From: Micavibrio sp. UBA2638 | Lineage (GTDB): Bacteria; Pseudomonadota; Alphaproteobacteria; Micavibrionales; Micavibrionaceae | Reading direction: 5' to 3' | DNA: 64,000 bases | NCBI GenBank assembly: GCA_002359735.1 | Contig: DENS01000001.1 | Location: forward strand, 52,993 to 116,992 | In this document: positions 17,823-27,643 of the stretch, in pieces | Numbering within the stretch: the first letter of the stretch is position 1 | How the letters are laid out: each line of letters starts with the position of its first letter | The notes under the pieces: generated by a model | The model's database searches: none | What the model was told of the DNA's origin: nothing | Seen by the model: only the letters and a program-made list of their open reading frames with translations | Program-made: the position numbers and the translations under genes

Positions 17823-18881
17823 TTAAATAGACGGCGCCATAGCCACAGAAGCATCAGAATGACCAGCTGTGGTATCAATTAAATCATTTTCTTTTGCCGC
17901 CTCAGGAGAACCGGAAACATCCGCCGTCTCAGCCTGAGCAGCCAGAGCATCAGCCGCGCGTTTATCATCGATCTGTTGTTGCGCATATAACGCATTACAC
18001 AATGAAATTGCGCGGGGCTCTTCCCTATCACACAAAAGATCCTTACCGCTTTTCTGACCGTTGTGATTAAAATTCTCAGGGTAAAGAATATGATCAACAA
18101 GACCAATGGCCTTGAGCTCCTCTGGCGTTGCCCAAAAATCAGCCGATGAGAACAAAGAACCAATTACATCACAGCGGCGTGGATTATCGGCCAGCGCATC
18201 GGTTGATCCGCACATAAAATTCTTCAAAATCTCTGTTTGTATGCGTCCAGCTTCTAAAGTTCCATCTGTTAATTGAATTGGCCCCCGTTGGGGTGGGATG
18301 GTCATGCGTGAGTTGTGAGTCATGCTCATCAACCCGGGGGTTACAACTGTTTGACCGGAAGAATTCCCCATACATAAATAGGACCCGCCCGATGCGGCCA
18401 TACCAGTACATAACGTATGCACGTTATTGGGAATCACATGCATAGCATCCCACATTTTTAATGTAGCCCACGCGTCTCCACCTGGTGAATTAATTCGCAT
18501 CACAATATCATGATCCGGATTTTCATTGGCCATCTCGAATAATTTTTTGATCGCTTGCTCACCAGTGCGCGCTGTAATACCGCCATCTATATCAATTGTC
18601 CATTCTTCATCAGGGTTCCAGACAAATTGACGAATATCATCCAAAGTATAATGAATCTTTTCCACTTGCGTTGTTGGCGCATCAATTGGTGCTTCGGCAT
18701 TCATAGGGTCTTCCAGACCTGCAACGGGTGGTAACGCATCTTCCTGCGCAACAGAAGGTGTATCAGTTTCGATTTGGGGACTGTTATCTTCAGCGTAGGC
18801 TGGGCTGCTCGCCATAATAGACATGGCGGCAAAAGCTGAAGCTGCAGTCGCGGTTATCCCGCGCATTCTGGTTAAGGTCAT
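17823..18881 (-). CDS. Exported ClpP-fold serine protease-like protein
   Basis: A 352-residue protein with a ClpP-type core between a signal peptide and a long tail. Residues 1-30 (ending SSPAYA) look like a Sec signal peptide with an A-x-A site. A Pro/Ala/Glu-rich linker follows. The core carries the oxyanion-loop motif INSPGGD (130-136), the nucleophile in AASGGS (Ser164) and SMTHNS with His189; the Ser-His spacing equals that of E. coli ClpP. An Asp (D248 in SSADFWATPEE) is close to, but one position off, the expected third triad residue, and GLVDHIL matches the ClpP C-terminal motif. The last 60 residues are Ala-rich and acidic. Cytoplasmic ClpP has no signal peptide, so this is not the housekeeping ClpP. 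Confidence 0.8.
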   Translation of the reverse strand: MTLTRMRGITATAASAFAAMSIMASSPAYAEDNSPQIETDTPSVAQEDALPPVAGLEDPMNAEAPIDAPTTQVEKIHYTLDDIRQFVWNPDEEWTIDIDGGITARTGEQAIKKLFEMANENPDHDIVMRINSPGGDAWATLKMWDAMHVIPNNVHTLCTGMAASGGSYLCMGNSSGQTVVTPGLMSMTHNSRMTIPPQRGPIQLTDGTLEAGRIQTEILKNFMCGSTDALADNPRRCDVIGSLFSSADFWATPEELKAIGLVDHILYPENFNHNGQKSGKDLLCDREEPRAISLCNALYAQQQIDDKRAADALAAQAETADVSGSPEAAKENDLIDTTAGHSDASVAMAPSI

Positions 18882-19085
18882 TCTATAACTCCACTGTTCA
18901 ATATTTATTTTTCTTATTGTCGGACCTTAGTCATAAAATATTCAGGTGTCAATGCCCTATAAACAGTCTTTTAAACATAAAAATTCTCCCATGGCATGGC
19001 AGAATAAAACATAACCACAATAAGACTACAAACAAAGCAAGCCAAAAAGTTAGGCGGGAAACAGAAAAAGTGAGAAGTGAGAAGT

Positions 19086-19178
19086 GGAAAGCCGGACACG
19101 ACCCGAAAAAATTCACTTGCGGCTGCTTCCTTTCGGACCTGACCGGGTTCGGCGAAATTTCGCCCGCGCCGACTTTCC
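19086..19178 (-). ncRNA. ffs: Signal recognition particle RNA (4.5S type)
   Basis: On the minus strand, the SRP domain IV core is present: GGTCAGGTCCGAAAGGAAG followed by CAGCC, with a GAAA (GNRA) tetraloop and the conserved asymmetric internal loops that bind Ffh. The ends pair as ggaaagtcgg (19178-19169) with ccggctttcc (19095-19086), giving a single hairpin of about 93 nt as in the bacterial short form. Alphaproteobacteria often carry it near dnaX, as here. It is the only gene seen in the 470-bp stretch between the ClpP-like gene and the chemoreceptor (18882-19353); the rest of that stretch is AT-rich and shows no other supportable feature. Confidence 0.93.
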
Positions 19179-19353
19179 GCCTGTTTTATATACAAAGCAT
19201 TGTAAAATTACAACAGCCGATTTATCAGACGCCACCAAACGGCGTTCACAACACTGAAACACATATGCATGTAAACCATAATATTTTAACACTTATTTCA
19301 ACTTTAGGGCTATATAATAACAAATCACCACACGAAATAAGGATTCAAAACAA

Positions 19354-20904
19354 ATGGCACTAAGCATTGCAAAAAGTTCATCTTTCACAAAATTCGCTAA
19401 TGATTACAAAACAATGCTGGATCTTATTCCCATCAACGTTATGACATGCGATCCTAAAACTTTTATCATTGATTACGCCAATCAACAAAGCATAGACACC
19501 TTGAATAGCCTTGCACATTTGCTGCCTTCCGGGGTATCGGGCGACAATATCATTGGTCAATGCATAGACATATTCCACAAGCAGCCATCCCATCAAAGAC
19601 AGCTTATGGCCAACCCGGCGAACTTCCCGCATTCCGCGATCATTCGTCTCGGGTCGGAAATGCTGGATCTATATGTTGATGCCATCTATTCCGGCTCACA
19701 AATCAAAAAATTATTGCTGGGGTGGAGTGTCTGCACCGAAAGAGAACAGCTCAAAATCATGGTCGACAACATGCCTATCAACATTATGATGTGTGACACT
19801 GAAAACTTTACGATCAATTACATCAATAAAACCAGCCATAACACCCTAAAATCAATTGAAAATCTGTTACCGGTTAAAGCAGATGAGATTGTAGGGCAAT
19901 CCGTCGATATCTTTCATAAAAACCCACAGCACCAACGTGACATTTTAAAAGATCCGAATAATCTGCCATGGCACGCCAAAATAAAACTTGGCGATGAAAC
20001 ACTGGACTTGAACGTCGCCGCCATTAAGGACAAGACTGGCCACTACATCGGCCCCATGTTGAGCTGGAGCGTTATAACCGGACAAGAACGTCTATCCCAG
20101 AATGTTCTTGAAATCTCTAATGTTGTTTCGGACTCCTCTCAGGAAGTTCAAGCAACGGCACAAAGCCTATCCGCCGCCGCGGAAGAGGCATCAGCGCAAG
20201 CCGTATCCGTGTCTGCCGCGGCAGAAGAGGCATCAACAAACGTGCAAACCGTTGCCGCCGCCGCAGAAGAAATGACCGCCTCAATCAAAGAAATTGCAGC
20301 GCAAGTCACGAAATCCAATGAAACGGCCAGCCAGGCGGTACGCAACGCCGAGCAAACAAACAAAACCGTAGAGGATTTGCATATTGCCTCCAACCAAATA
20401 GGGGAGGTTGTCAATCTTATTAACGACATAGCAGAGCAAACCAATTTACTTGCGCTTAATGCGACCATCGAAGCGGCCCGCGCGGGGGATGCCGGCAAAG
20501 GTTTTGCCGTTGTCGCATCAGAGGTCAAATCATTAGCTGCGCAAACAGCAAAAGCCACCGAAGATATCCGCGAACAAATATCAACGATGCAAACAACAAC
20601 AACCAATGCCGTTCAGGCCATCGCAGAAATTCGTGAGACTATCAATGCGCTAAATGAATCCAGTAACTCCATTTCTGCAGCCATTGAAGAACAAAGCGCG
20701 ACAACGTCTGAAATTTCACGTAATGTTCAGGAAGCATCACGGGCAACAGCAGAAGTATCCAGCAATATTACCGGTGTACAAGAGGCGTCCTCACAAACTG
20801 GTAGCGCTGCAACGCAGCTTCTGGCTTTAGCCACGCAACTATCAGATAAATCCAATGACATGAATAAACAAGTCACTGATTTTATGGATGGTAAGAAAAA
20901 ATAA
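19354..20904 (+). CDS. Soluble methyl-accepting chemotaxis protein with two PAS-like domains
   Basis: A 516-residue chemoreceptor without membrane segments or a HAMP domain. The N-terminal half has two similar PAS-like modules (about residues 20-125 and 130-240) sharing the pattern PIN[VI]M-x-CD-x-x-[TN]F-x-I-[DN]Y-x-N and an FHK-x-P-x-HQR segment. The C-terminal half is a long coiled-coil signalling domain with the conserved hairpin tip around DIAEQTNLLALNATIEAARAG, which binds CheA/CheW. It would sense an intracellular or diffusible cue, possibly through a PAS-bound cofactor. No other che genes are adjacent. No CheR-docking pentapeptide is seen at the C-terminus (ends DFMDGKKK). Confidence 0.9.
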   Translation: MALSIAKSSSFTKFANDYKTMLDLIPINVMTCDPKTFIIDYANQQSIDTLNSLAHLLPSGVSGDNIIGQCIDIFHKQPSHQRQLMANPANFPHSAIIRLGSEMLDLYVDAIYSGSQIKKLLLGWSVCTEREQLKIMVDNMPINIMMCDTENFTINYINKTSHNTLKSIENLLPVKADEIVGQSVDIFHKNPQHQRDILKDPNNLPWHAKIKLGDETLDLNVAAIKDKTGHYIGPMLSWSVITGQERLSQNVLEISNVVSDSSQEVQATAQSLSAAAEEASAQAVSVSAAAEEASTNVQTVAAAAEEMTASIKEIAAQVTKSNETASQAVRNAEQTNKTVEDLHIASNQIGEVVNLINDIAEQTNLLALNATIEAARAGDAGKGFAVVASEVKSLAAQTAKATEDIREQISTMQTTTTNAVQAIAEIRETINALNESSNSISAAIEEQSATTSEISRNVQEASRATAEVSSNITGVQEASSQTGSAATQLLALATQLSDKSNDMNKQVTDFMDGKKK

Positions 20905-20927
20905 AACTACATTATTCGAATAAAAGG

Positions 20928-20960
20928 CAGGGCAGAGTTTTCAATGAACTCGCCCTGTTT
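20928..20960. terminator. Possible terminator hairpin after the chemoreceptor gene
   Basis: Inverted repeat cagggc (20928-20933) / gccctg (20952-20957) with an inner AGTT/AACT pairing, 24 bp after the chemoreceptor stop. Only three T residues follow on the plus strand, so termination strength is doubtful. Confidence 0.45.
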
Positions 20961-21098
20961 GCGTGTCAATAACATGCCTTTCCATGCTGCTATGCAGGAT
21001 AAAATCGTATATTATTTGTTTGTATGGGCTTGACCTTTATGATTCCATCATATCAATGTACATGAAAAAACAAACAGAAAATGACTACGCGGTAAATC

Positions 21099-24000
21099 AT
21101 GACTAGTAAACAAAATACACAGCACAAAGACGTTGAAAAATTCATTAAAGACGCTCTTGATTCATTACCTTCGAAGACCCCCATTCTACAAAAACGATTG
21201 CTGAAGTTATTAGGATCTGAACTAACATCTGGTGATTTGGATCTGTTTGAAAAATCTGTATTAATCGATGCATCACTGGCGCATTGGGACATGGCAAAAA
21301 ATCGTAAACAAGGCCAACCTGAAATCCAGATTTACTGTCCAAATATTGAAGAAGGCCACAACAGCAAAACCGTCATCGACATCGTGAGCGACGATTATTC
21401 ATTTCTGGTAGATTCTGTTGTCGCTGAAATTAACAAGAACAACATGCTGATCGACCTCTTGTTACACCCGATTCTATACGTGGAATATGACAGCAAAGGG
21501 GAGATGAAAAATGCCCAGCGCGAGCGCGACGATAAACTAACCCGCCAGTCCCACATCCACGTACAGATCAAAGACACTTTATCACCTGAAACACTTAAAT
21601 CCCTTGAAAAAGGTCTATACACAGCGCTGGAAGATGTTTTTTACGCTAACCGCGATTGGCGTAAAATGTTAGAAGAACTTCGTCTTGCAAAAGAAGAACT
21701 TGCAAACGCCCCGTTAAAACAGCCATTACGCGAAATCGAAAAATACTGCTCATTCTTGGAATATATTGCAGATAACAACTTCACCTTACTAGGTTACCGT
21801 CACTACGAGTTTAAAGACACCAAAAACGGTATTGTCAGCAAAACCGTGAAGGGCGAAGGGCTTGGGCTGTTGGCTGATGACGTCAAACCAGCCTATATCA
21901 GTGAAAATGAAGAGGGCTTACCACGCAATTTACAAGAACTGCGTAAACGTCTTGACCCCGTCTCCATATCTAAAACCAACCGCATATCAACCGTGCATCG
22001 CCGCGTTCCCATGGATGCCATCGCGGTTAAAACATATAATCATAAAGGTGAAGTCACAGGCGAAAAATTATTCGTAGGCTTGTTCACCTCTGTAACCTAT
22101 TCCCGCAGCGCCAGCAGTGTGCCGTATATCCGCGAAAAAGTTGAAGATGTTTTACATGTATCAGGCTTTTTACCGATGAGCCATGATGGAAAAGCCCTGC
22201 GCCATATTCTTGAAAAATACCCGCGCGATGAACTGTTCCAGATTGAAACAAAAGACTTATATAAAACTGCACTAGACATTCTTAAATTACAGGAGCGCCA
22301 GCGTATCGCCCTATTCCTGCGAGAAGACCCGTTTGGTCGTTACATTTCTTGTCTGGTTTACGTACCACGCGACCGTTTCGGAACCGATTTACGCGAACAG
22401 ATTATAAAAATTTTAGAAGATAAGCTAGAGGGAGAATGCTCAAACTTCTATACGACTTTAGACGATTCCGTCTTTGCGCGAGTAATGATTATCATTAAAA
22501 CAAGTCAGTCTAAACCGCCCAAATACAACACCGCGGAAATTGAACAACATCTGCAAGAAGCGGGGCAAACCTGGCCGGAGCTTCTTTCCGCCGCAGTCAT
22601 GACAACGACGACTGATTCCGATGAGGTTAATCGTTTGACGTTGAGATACGGCGAAGCCTTCCCCGTCAGTTACACATCAAGATATCGTGCCAAACAAGCC
22701 GTCTTTGATATTGATAAAATAGAAAATGTTATATGTTCCGAGCAAATGGATTTAGACCTTTACCGTCCCGAAGACATTTCCTCGAAACAATTGCGATTAA
22801 AAATATATAATCCCAATAAGCCCGTTACCCTGTCGGATGTAATGCCTATTCTTGATAACATGGGTCTTCGTGCGATCGCTGAATTACCATTTGAGGTACG
22901 CCCAGGAAATCAGGATGAAGCCATCTGGATTCATGACTTCTTATTGGAAACACCATCCATGGAAGATTGTGTCGACATTAACGGTGTAAAAGAAAATTTT
23001 GAACAGGCTTTCTGTCGCATCTGGTATAACAAGATGGAAAATGACAGCCTCAACCGCCTAACATTAAGCGCGAATTTAAACTGGCACGAAATCACGATAT
23101 TACGCACCTATGTACGCTACTTAAAACAAATCCGCTTCCCATTTAGTCGACAATACACTGAAAAAGCGCTTACAGATCATCCTAAAATTTCAAAAATGAT
23201 TATCGCGCTATTCGAAGCCTTTCTTAACCCGAAAAATGGCGATAATTCTGAAAGCATGGCCGCAGAATGCGCCGATGCGATCGATCGTGAGCTAGGGGCA
23301 GTTGACTCATTGGATCAAGACCGCATTTTGCGCATGATCACCTCGCTGATCGAGGCCACAATGCGTACCAATTATTATCAGCGTAATAAAGACGGAAGTG
23401 CCAAGCTATATACCTCTATTAAAATCAATTGTAAGGCCGTTCCGGAAATACCAGATCCAAAGCCATTCCGCGAAATATTTGTTTACTCACCTCAAGTCGA
23501 GGCTGTGCATCTGCGTGGCGATAAAATTGCCCGCGGAGGGTTGCGCTGGTCTGACCGTCAAGAAGATTACCGCACTGAAATTTTAGGCTTAATGAAAGCC
23601 CAAATGGTTAAAAATGCGGTTATTGTGCCTATGGGATCCAAAGGTGGATTTGTTGTAAAGACACCGACATATTCTCGCGAAGAATTTCGTGAAGAAGGTA
23701 TCCGCTGTTATAAAACGTTTATACAGGCAATGCTGGACATCACCGATAATTTAAACGGTAAAAAAATCATACCCCCTGAAAACGTTGTACGCCGTGATGG
23801 GGATGACCCGTATCTAGTTGTTGCAGCGGACAAAGGAACCGCAACATTCTCGGACATTGCAAACGAACTGTCTTTGAGTAATAAATTTTGGCTCGGGGAT
23901 GCGTTTGCATCGGGGGGCAGCGCTGGCTATGATCACAAAAAAATGGGAATCACAGCCAGAGGCGCCTGGGAATCGGTTAAAGCACACTTCCGGCTACTGA

Positions 24001-25928
24001 ACCACAACATACAAGAAAAACCATTCGACGTTATCGGTGTCGGCGATATGGGCGGGGATGTTTTTGGTAATGGTATGCTGTTATCAAAGCATATTCGCCT
24101 GATTGGTGCCTTTAACCACTTGCATATTTTCTGTGATCCCAATCCAGATGCAGCGAGTTCCTTCAAAGAAAGAAAACGCCTTTTTGATGCCGTCAAAGGA
24201 TGGGATGCTTATAACGTCAAAAAACTATCCGAAGGGGGCCGCATATATTCCCGCACAGACAAATTACTTGAACTAACGCCGGAAATAATGGCGCGGTTTG
24301 ATATCCCCGATAACAAAGTTACCCCACCTGAACTGATTAAATACATGCTCAAGGCGCGCACAGATTTGCTATGGTTCGGAGGGATCGGCACGTATATAAA
24401 ATCCAGCAATGAGACACACGCCGATGTTGGCGACAAGACCAACGATTCTTTACGTATTGACGCTGAAGAGCTTCGGGCCAAAGTTATTGGCGAAGGAGCC
24501 AATTTAGGCGTCACACAATTGGGCCGCGTAGAATTTGCGGAACGCGGCGGGCGTATCAATACAGACTTCCTTGATAACTCAGGCGGTGTGGATTCCTCTG
24601 ACCATGAGGTTAACATCAAAATTTTGATGAGCGACATCATGCGCAAAAAAGGAAACACAATGGATACGAAAGCGCGCAATAAACTTTTGGAACAAATGAC
24701 CGATGATATTGCGCAACTGGTACTACGGTCCAACTATCAGCAAGCCCAGGCAATAAGTCTGGTAGAACAACAAGCGCGTCAAAACCTGCAACTGCATGAG
24801 AGCTTTATTCAAGATCTTGAACGCGAAGAAGGCCTGAACCGTAAAATTGAGGGTCTGCCATCACAAGAGACCATAGAAATGCGGCACCGCGCAGCCAAGG
24901 GCCTAACGCGGCCTGAACTATGCGTACTTTTATCCTATGCTAAAATTGGCTTTTCCAAAGACCTGCTGAAAAGTGATATCCCTGATAATCTGGAAATGGA
25001 AGAATGGCTGATTGATTATTTCCCTGAAGATTTGCGCAAAAAATATCGGGATGAAATATTTAAGCACAAATTGCACCGTGAAATTATCGCCACAACCATG
25101 TCCAATTCACTGGTTAATCGTATGGGGCCGACTTTCATCAAATCCAGCATGAGCAAGACTGGCGCGAGCTGTGAAGGTGTAGCCAAGGCTTACATCATTG
25201 TACGTGATGCCTTTGGTTTGCGGGAAATCTGGGATGCTATTGAATCTCTGGATAATAAAGTGCCAGCCGAGGTGCAACTAAAAGCCATGCGCGAAGTTGC
25301 CAACCTCTCACAACACGCAATCACATGGTTCTTAACACGTTTGGGACATGAACTTAATATTGGACAAGACACCAAGGCTTACAAAAACGGCGTTGAAACC
25401 CTGCGCAAGAACTTAACCAAAATTACAAATGAGTGCCTGACGCAAGGAATCGAAGAACGCCAGCGTATGAACGAACAAAATGGTTTGCCAAAAGATCTGG
25501 CGCACCACATAGCCCTGATGCCGATTTTATCTTCCGCTTGTGACATAATACGTATTTCATTGGAACAGGAATCCAATCTTATTGATACCGCACAGACATA
25601 TTTTCAGTTGGGCGACCGTTTCCATATGGATTGGCTACGACAACAAGCGCGCTATTTACATTCCGATGATCATTGGCAAAAAGAGGCCACCAACGGCCTC
25701 GTGGATCAACTTTATAGTTGTCAAGCTGGCATGACCATTCGTGTACTACATGATACAAATTGCAAAAAGAAACAGGGGAAGAGCTTGTTAGATTGCTGGA
25801 TGGATATGCATCCAAACCTATCCAAACAATTCGACCCGTTATTTGCTGAATTGCGCCGCGCGGGAAGCATCGATCTGCCTATGCTGGTCATTGCTGAACA
25901 ACGCTTGCGCGCATTATACGGTGGTTGA
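21099..25928 (+). CDS. NAD-specific glutamate dehydrogenase, 180-kDa class
   Basis: A 1609-residue enzyme of the large NAD-GDH class (PF05088; called GdhB in Pseudomonas and GdhZ in Caulobacter). It deaminates glutamate to 2-oxoglutarate with NAD+. The long N-terminal region carries ACT-like regulatory domains. The catalytic part begins near residue 800 with RGGLRWSDRQEDYRTEI, then MVKNAVIVPMGSKGG, followed by VGDMGGDVFGNGML, the dinucleotide-binding region. The C-terminal region is helical, as in the class. The class is typically allosterically regulated by amino acids. It is a single-gene unit with its own 194-bp upstream region. With putA in the same window it completes proline-to-2-oxoglutarate catabolism. 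Confidence 0.96.
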   Translation: MTSKQNTQHKDVEKFIKDALDSLPSKTPILQKRLLKLLGSELTSGDLDLFEKSVLIDASLAHWDMAKNRKQGQPEIQIYCPNIEEGHNSKTVIDIVSDDYSFLVDSVVAEINKNNMLIDLLLHPILYVEYDSKGEMKNAQRERDDKLTRQSHIHVQIKDTLSPETLKSLEKGLYTALEDVFYANRDWRKMLEELRLAKEELANAPLKQPLREIEKYCSFLEYIADNNFTLLGYRHYEFKDTKNGIVSKTVKGEGLGLLADDVKPAYISENEEGLPRNLQELRKRLDPVSISKTNRISTVHRRVPMDAIAVKTYNHKGEVTGEKLFVGLFTSVTYSRSASSVPYIREKVEDVLHVSGFLPMSHDGKALRHILEKYPRDELFQIETKDLYKTALDILKLQERQRIALFLREDPFGRYISCLVYVPRDRFGTDLREQIIKILEDKLEGECSNFYTTLDDSVFARVMIIIKTSQSKPPKYNTAEIEQHLQEAGQTWPELLSAAVMTTTTDSDEVNRLTLRYGEAFPVSYTSRYRAKQAVFDIDKIENVICSEQMDLDLYRPEDISSKQLRLKIYNPNKPVTLSDVMPILDNMGLRAIAELPFEVRPGNQDEAIWIHDFLLETPSMEDCVDINGVKENFEQAFCRIWYNKMENDSLNRLTLSANLNWHEITILRTYVRYLKQIRFPFSRQYTEKALTDHPKISKMIIALFEAFLNPKNGDNSESMAAECADAIDRELGAVDSLDQDRILRMITSLIEATMRTNYYQRNKDGSAKLYTSIKINCKAVPEIPDPKPFREIFVYSPQVEAVHLRGDKIARGGLRWSDRQEDYRTEILGLMKAQMVKNAVIVPMGSKGGFVVKTPTYSREEFREEGIRCYKTFIQAMLDITDNLNGKKIIPPENVVRRDGDDPYLVVAADKGTATFSDIANELSLSNKFWLGDAFASGGSAGYDHKKMGITARGAWESVKAHFRLLNHNIQEKPFDVIGVGDMGGDVFGNGMLLSKHIRLIGAFNHLHIFCDPNPDAASSFKERKRLFDAVKGWDAYNVKKLSEGGRIYSRTDKLLELTPEIMARFDIPDNKVTPPELIKYMLKARTDLLWFGGIGTYIKSSNETHADVGDKTNDSLRIDAEELRAKVIGEGANLGVTQLGRVEFAERGGRINTDFLDNSGGVDSSDHEVNIKILMSDIMRKKGNTMDTKARNKLLEQMTDDIAQLVLRSNYQQAQAISLVEQQARQNLQLHESFIQDLEREEGLNRKIEGLPSQETIEMRHRAAKGLTRPELCVLLSYAKIGFSKDLLKSDIPDNLEMEEWLIDYFPEDLRKKYRDEIFKHKLHREIIATTMSNSLVNRMGPTFIKSSMSKTGASCEGVAKAYIIVRDAFGLREIWDAIESLDNKVPAEVQLKAMREVANLSQHAITWFLTRLGHELNIGQDTKAYKNGVETLRKNLTKITNECLTQGIEERQRMNEQNGLPKDLAHHIALMPILSSACDIIRISLEQESNLIDTAQTYFQLGDRFHMDWLRQQARYLHSDDHWQKEATNGLVDQLYSCQAGMTIRVLHDTNCKKKQGKSLLDCWMDMHPNLSKQFDPLFAELRRAGSIDLPMLVIAEQRLRALYGG

Positions 25929-25960
25929 TTCTGGCATTTCGTGAAAATACGCACGAAAAA

Positions 25961-26884
25961 TTAAAGCAAACAGATAATAACCAACAATAAGCCAAAATAG
26001 CGATTGGATTTAAATATTCGCAGTGAGTTTTCCTGATCATCCATGTTCCAGCTACGCAGTTGCCAGGCCATGTGAAAGATGGGTAGCATCAGAAGAGCAA
26101 GAATTGTGGGATTCATTTTTACACTCATAATGGCGACACTGATGAGCACGATCGCCATTAGATAAACACAAAACACGAGCCGCTTCGAATTTCGTCCAAA
26201 TTTAAGAGCCGTGGATTTCACACCGGCCATAACATCGTCTTCCTTATCCTGATGGGCATAGATCGTATCGTAACCGATCGTCCAGAATATTCCGCCCAGA
26301 TATAACAAAACAGGTGCGGCGCTAATTTCATTATGCACGGCCGCCCATCCGATTAACGCACTAAAATTAAACGTAATACCCAAAAACAATTGTGGCCAAT
26401 ACGTGATTCGCTTCATATAAGGATAAAGGGCAATAAGCGGCAAAACCGCAAACCCCAGTATGATTGCCTTCTCCGATAATGAAAGCAAAATACACGCACC
26501 AACAAATAAAAGCCCACCTAAAAAGGCAAAGCCTTGTTTCACGGACACCATTCCAGATGCCAAAGGCCGCCCGCGGGTTCGTTCTACCAGTTTGTCTATA
26601 TGACGATCCCACAAATCATTAACAACACAACCGGCGCCGCGCATTGCCACTGCGCCAATCAAAAACAAAGTCATTAATACCCACTTATGGGCATCCATCC
26701 CCGAAATACCACCCGAAGCCAATGCAATTGACCACCAGCCAGGCAAAAGCAATAACCACCAGCCAATAGGCCTGTCCAACCGCATCAGAAGCGCGTATGG
26801 CCTCAACTTTTCTGGCAAAAACCGCATTACAAAACCAGATTGCCTTATATCAGTATAATTTTTTATGTTACTCTTCTGGGTCAT
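25961..26884 (-). CDS. ubiA: 4-hydroxybenzoate polyprenyltransferase UbiA
   Basis: About 307 residues from the ATG at 26884 (MTQKSNIKNYTDIRQ). It attaches the polyprenyl tail to 4-hydroxybenzoate in ubiquinone synthesis. The two Asp-rich prenyl-diphosphate/Mg motifs are NDLWDRHIDKLVERT with GRPLASG, and YDTIYAHQDKEDD. About eight or nine membrane segments are visible. The DIR-x-G segment before RPYALLMRLDRPIGWW is conserved in the family, which supports this start over a later Met at 26827. The start codon overlaps that of the divergent rsmE gene. Confidence 0.92.
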   Translation of the reverse strand: MTQKSNIKNYTDIRQSGFVMRFLPEKLRPYALLMRLDRPIGWWLLLLPGWWSIALASGGISGMDAHKWVLMTLFLIGAVAMRGAGCVVNDLWDRHIDKLVERTRGRPLASGMVSVKQGFAFLGGLLFVGACILLSLSEKAIILGFAVLPLIALYPYMKRITYWPQLFLGITFNFSALIGWAAVHNEISAAPVLLYLGGIFWTIGYDTIYAHQDKEDDVMAGVKSTALKFGRNSKRLVFCVYLMAIVLISVAIMSVKMNPTILALLMLPIFHMAWQLRSWNMDDQENSLRIFKSNRYFGLLLVIICLL

Positions 26885-27587
26885 GATGCAAAATTCTATC
26901 ACAAAATCACCACGGCTCTATACAGAACTTGATTTAAAGGCCGAACAGGAAATCAACCTAACCATAGAACAGGTCCATTACCTTAGGAATGTCCTGCGCC
27001 GTAACACACAAGATGAAATACGTCTGTTCAATGGCCGTGACGGTGAATGGCTATGCTCACTAACTATATTAAACAAAAAAAACGCCACAGCCCGAACAAA
27101 GTGCCAGACACGAGAACAAACTATAATTTCACGCCAGGTTCACGCCTATTTCCCTCCCATCAAGAAAAACCGCATGGATTTCCTTATCGAAAAAGCGGTA
27201 GAGCTTGGTGTAACTGATCTGCACCCGATTATTACAGCCAATACAGAAATCCACAAACTTAATGAAGGCCGCTTGCACGCCCATATCATTGAAGCCGCCG
27301 AACAATGCGAAAGGCTAGATTTGCCTAAACTACACCCTATGACGCAGGCCCAAAATGCCATCCATGCCAGCAATATTCCCATCCACGCGGCCATTGAGCG
27401 CCATAAATGCAAAAATTTTCATCCCGGTGATAATCACGATATAGCCGTTCTGATTGGGCCTGAAGGTGGCTTTACGACAGAAGAAACAAAAATGATGTTG
27501 GATCACCCAAATGTGATCGGCGTTTCATTGGGAAACAATATTTTGCGAGCCGAAACAGCCCTCATAAAGCTGTTAAGCCTGATTTAA
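26883..27587 (+). CDS. rsmE: 16S rRNA (uracil-1498-N3)-methyltransferase RsmE
   Basis: About 234 residues from MMQNSITKSPRLY. A SPOUT-class methyltransferase that modifies U1498 of 16S rRNA. It has the N-terminal PUA-like domain (HYLRNVLRRN), then the knot region with FLIEKAVELGV, AAEQCERLDLP, and the SAM-binding LIGPEGGFTTEE followed by SLGNNILRAETA. An in-frame start at 26865 would extend into the divergent ubiA gene and is less likely. The ATG lies on the same CATG as the ubiA start, so each promoter must lie within the other gene or share the overlap. Confidence 0.93.
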   Translation: MMQNSITKSPRLYTELDLKAEQEINLTIEQVHYLRNVLRRNTQDEIRLFNGRDGEWLCSLTILNKKNATARTKCQTREQTIISRQVHAYFPPIKKNRMDFLIEKAVELGVTDLHPIITANTEIHKLNEGRLHAHIIEAAEQCERLDLPKLHPMTQAQNAIHASNIPIHAAIERHKCKNFHPGDNHDIAVLIGPEGGFTTEETKMMLDHPNVIGVSLGNNILRAETALIKLLSLI

Positions 27588-27617
27588 TTTCCTTTTTGCG
27601 CTAATATATTTTTTTAA

Positions 27618-27643
27618 AAGTAAGAAAAGTCTTTTCTTTACTT
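27618..27643. repeat. AT-rich inverted repeat upstream of coxB
   Basis: aagtaagaaaag (27618-27629) pairs with cttttctttactt (27631-27643) except for one bulged base and a very tight centre. It lies 31 bp after rsmE and 48 bp before coxB. No T-run follows, so it is not a standard terminator; a regulator site is possible. Confidence 0.5.

Noticed and set aside
18917..19363. 148-codon open frame covering the SRP RNA region
   Set aside because: It spans the antisense of the conserved 4.5S RNA and has no protein features; the RNA explains the conservation.
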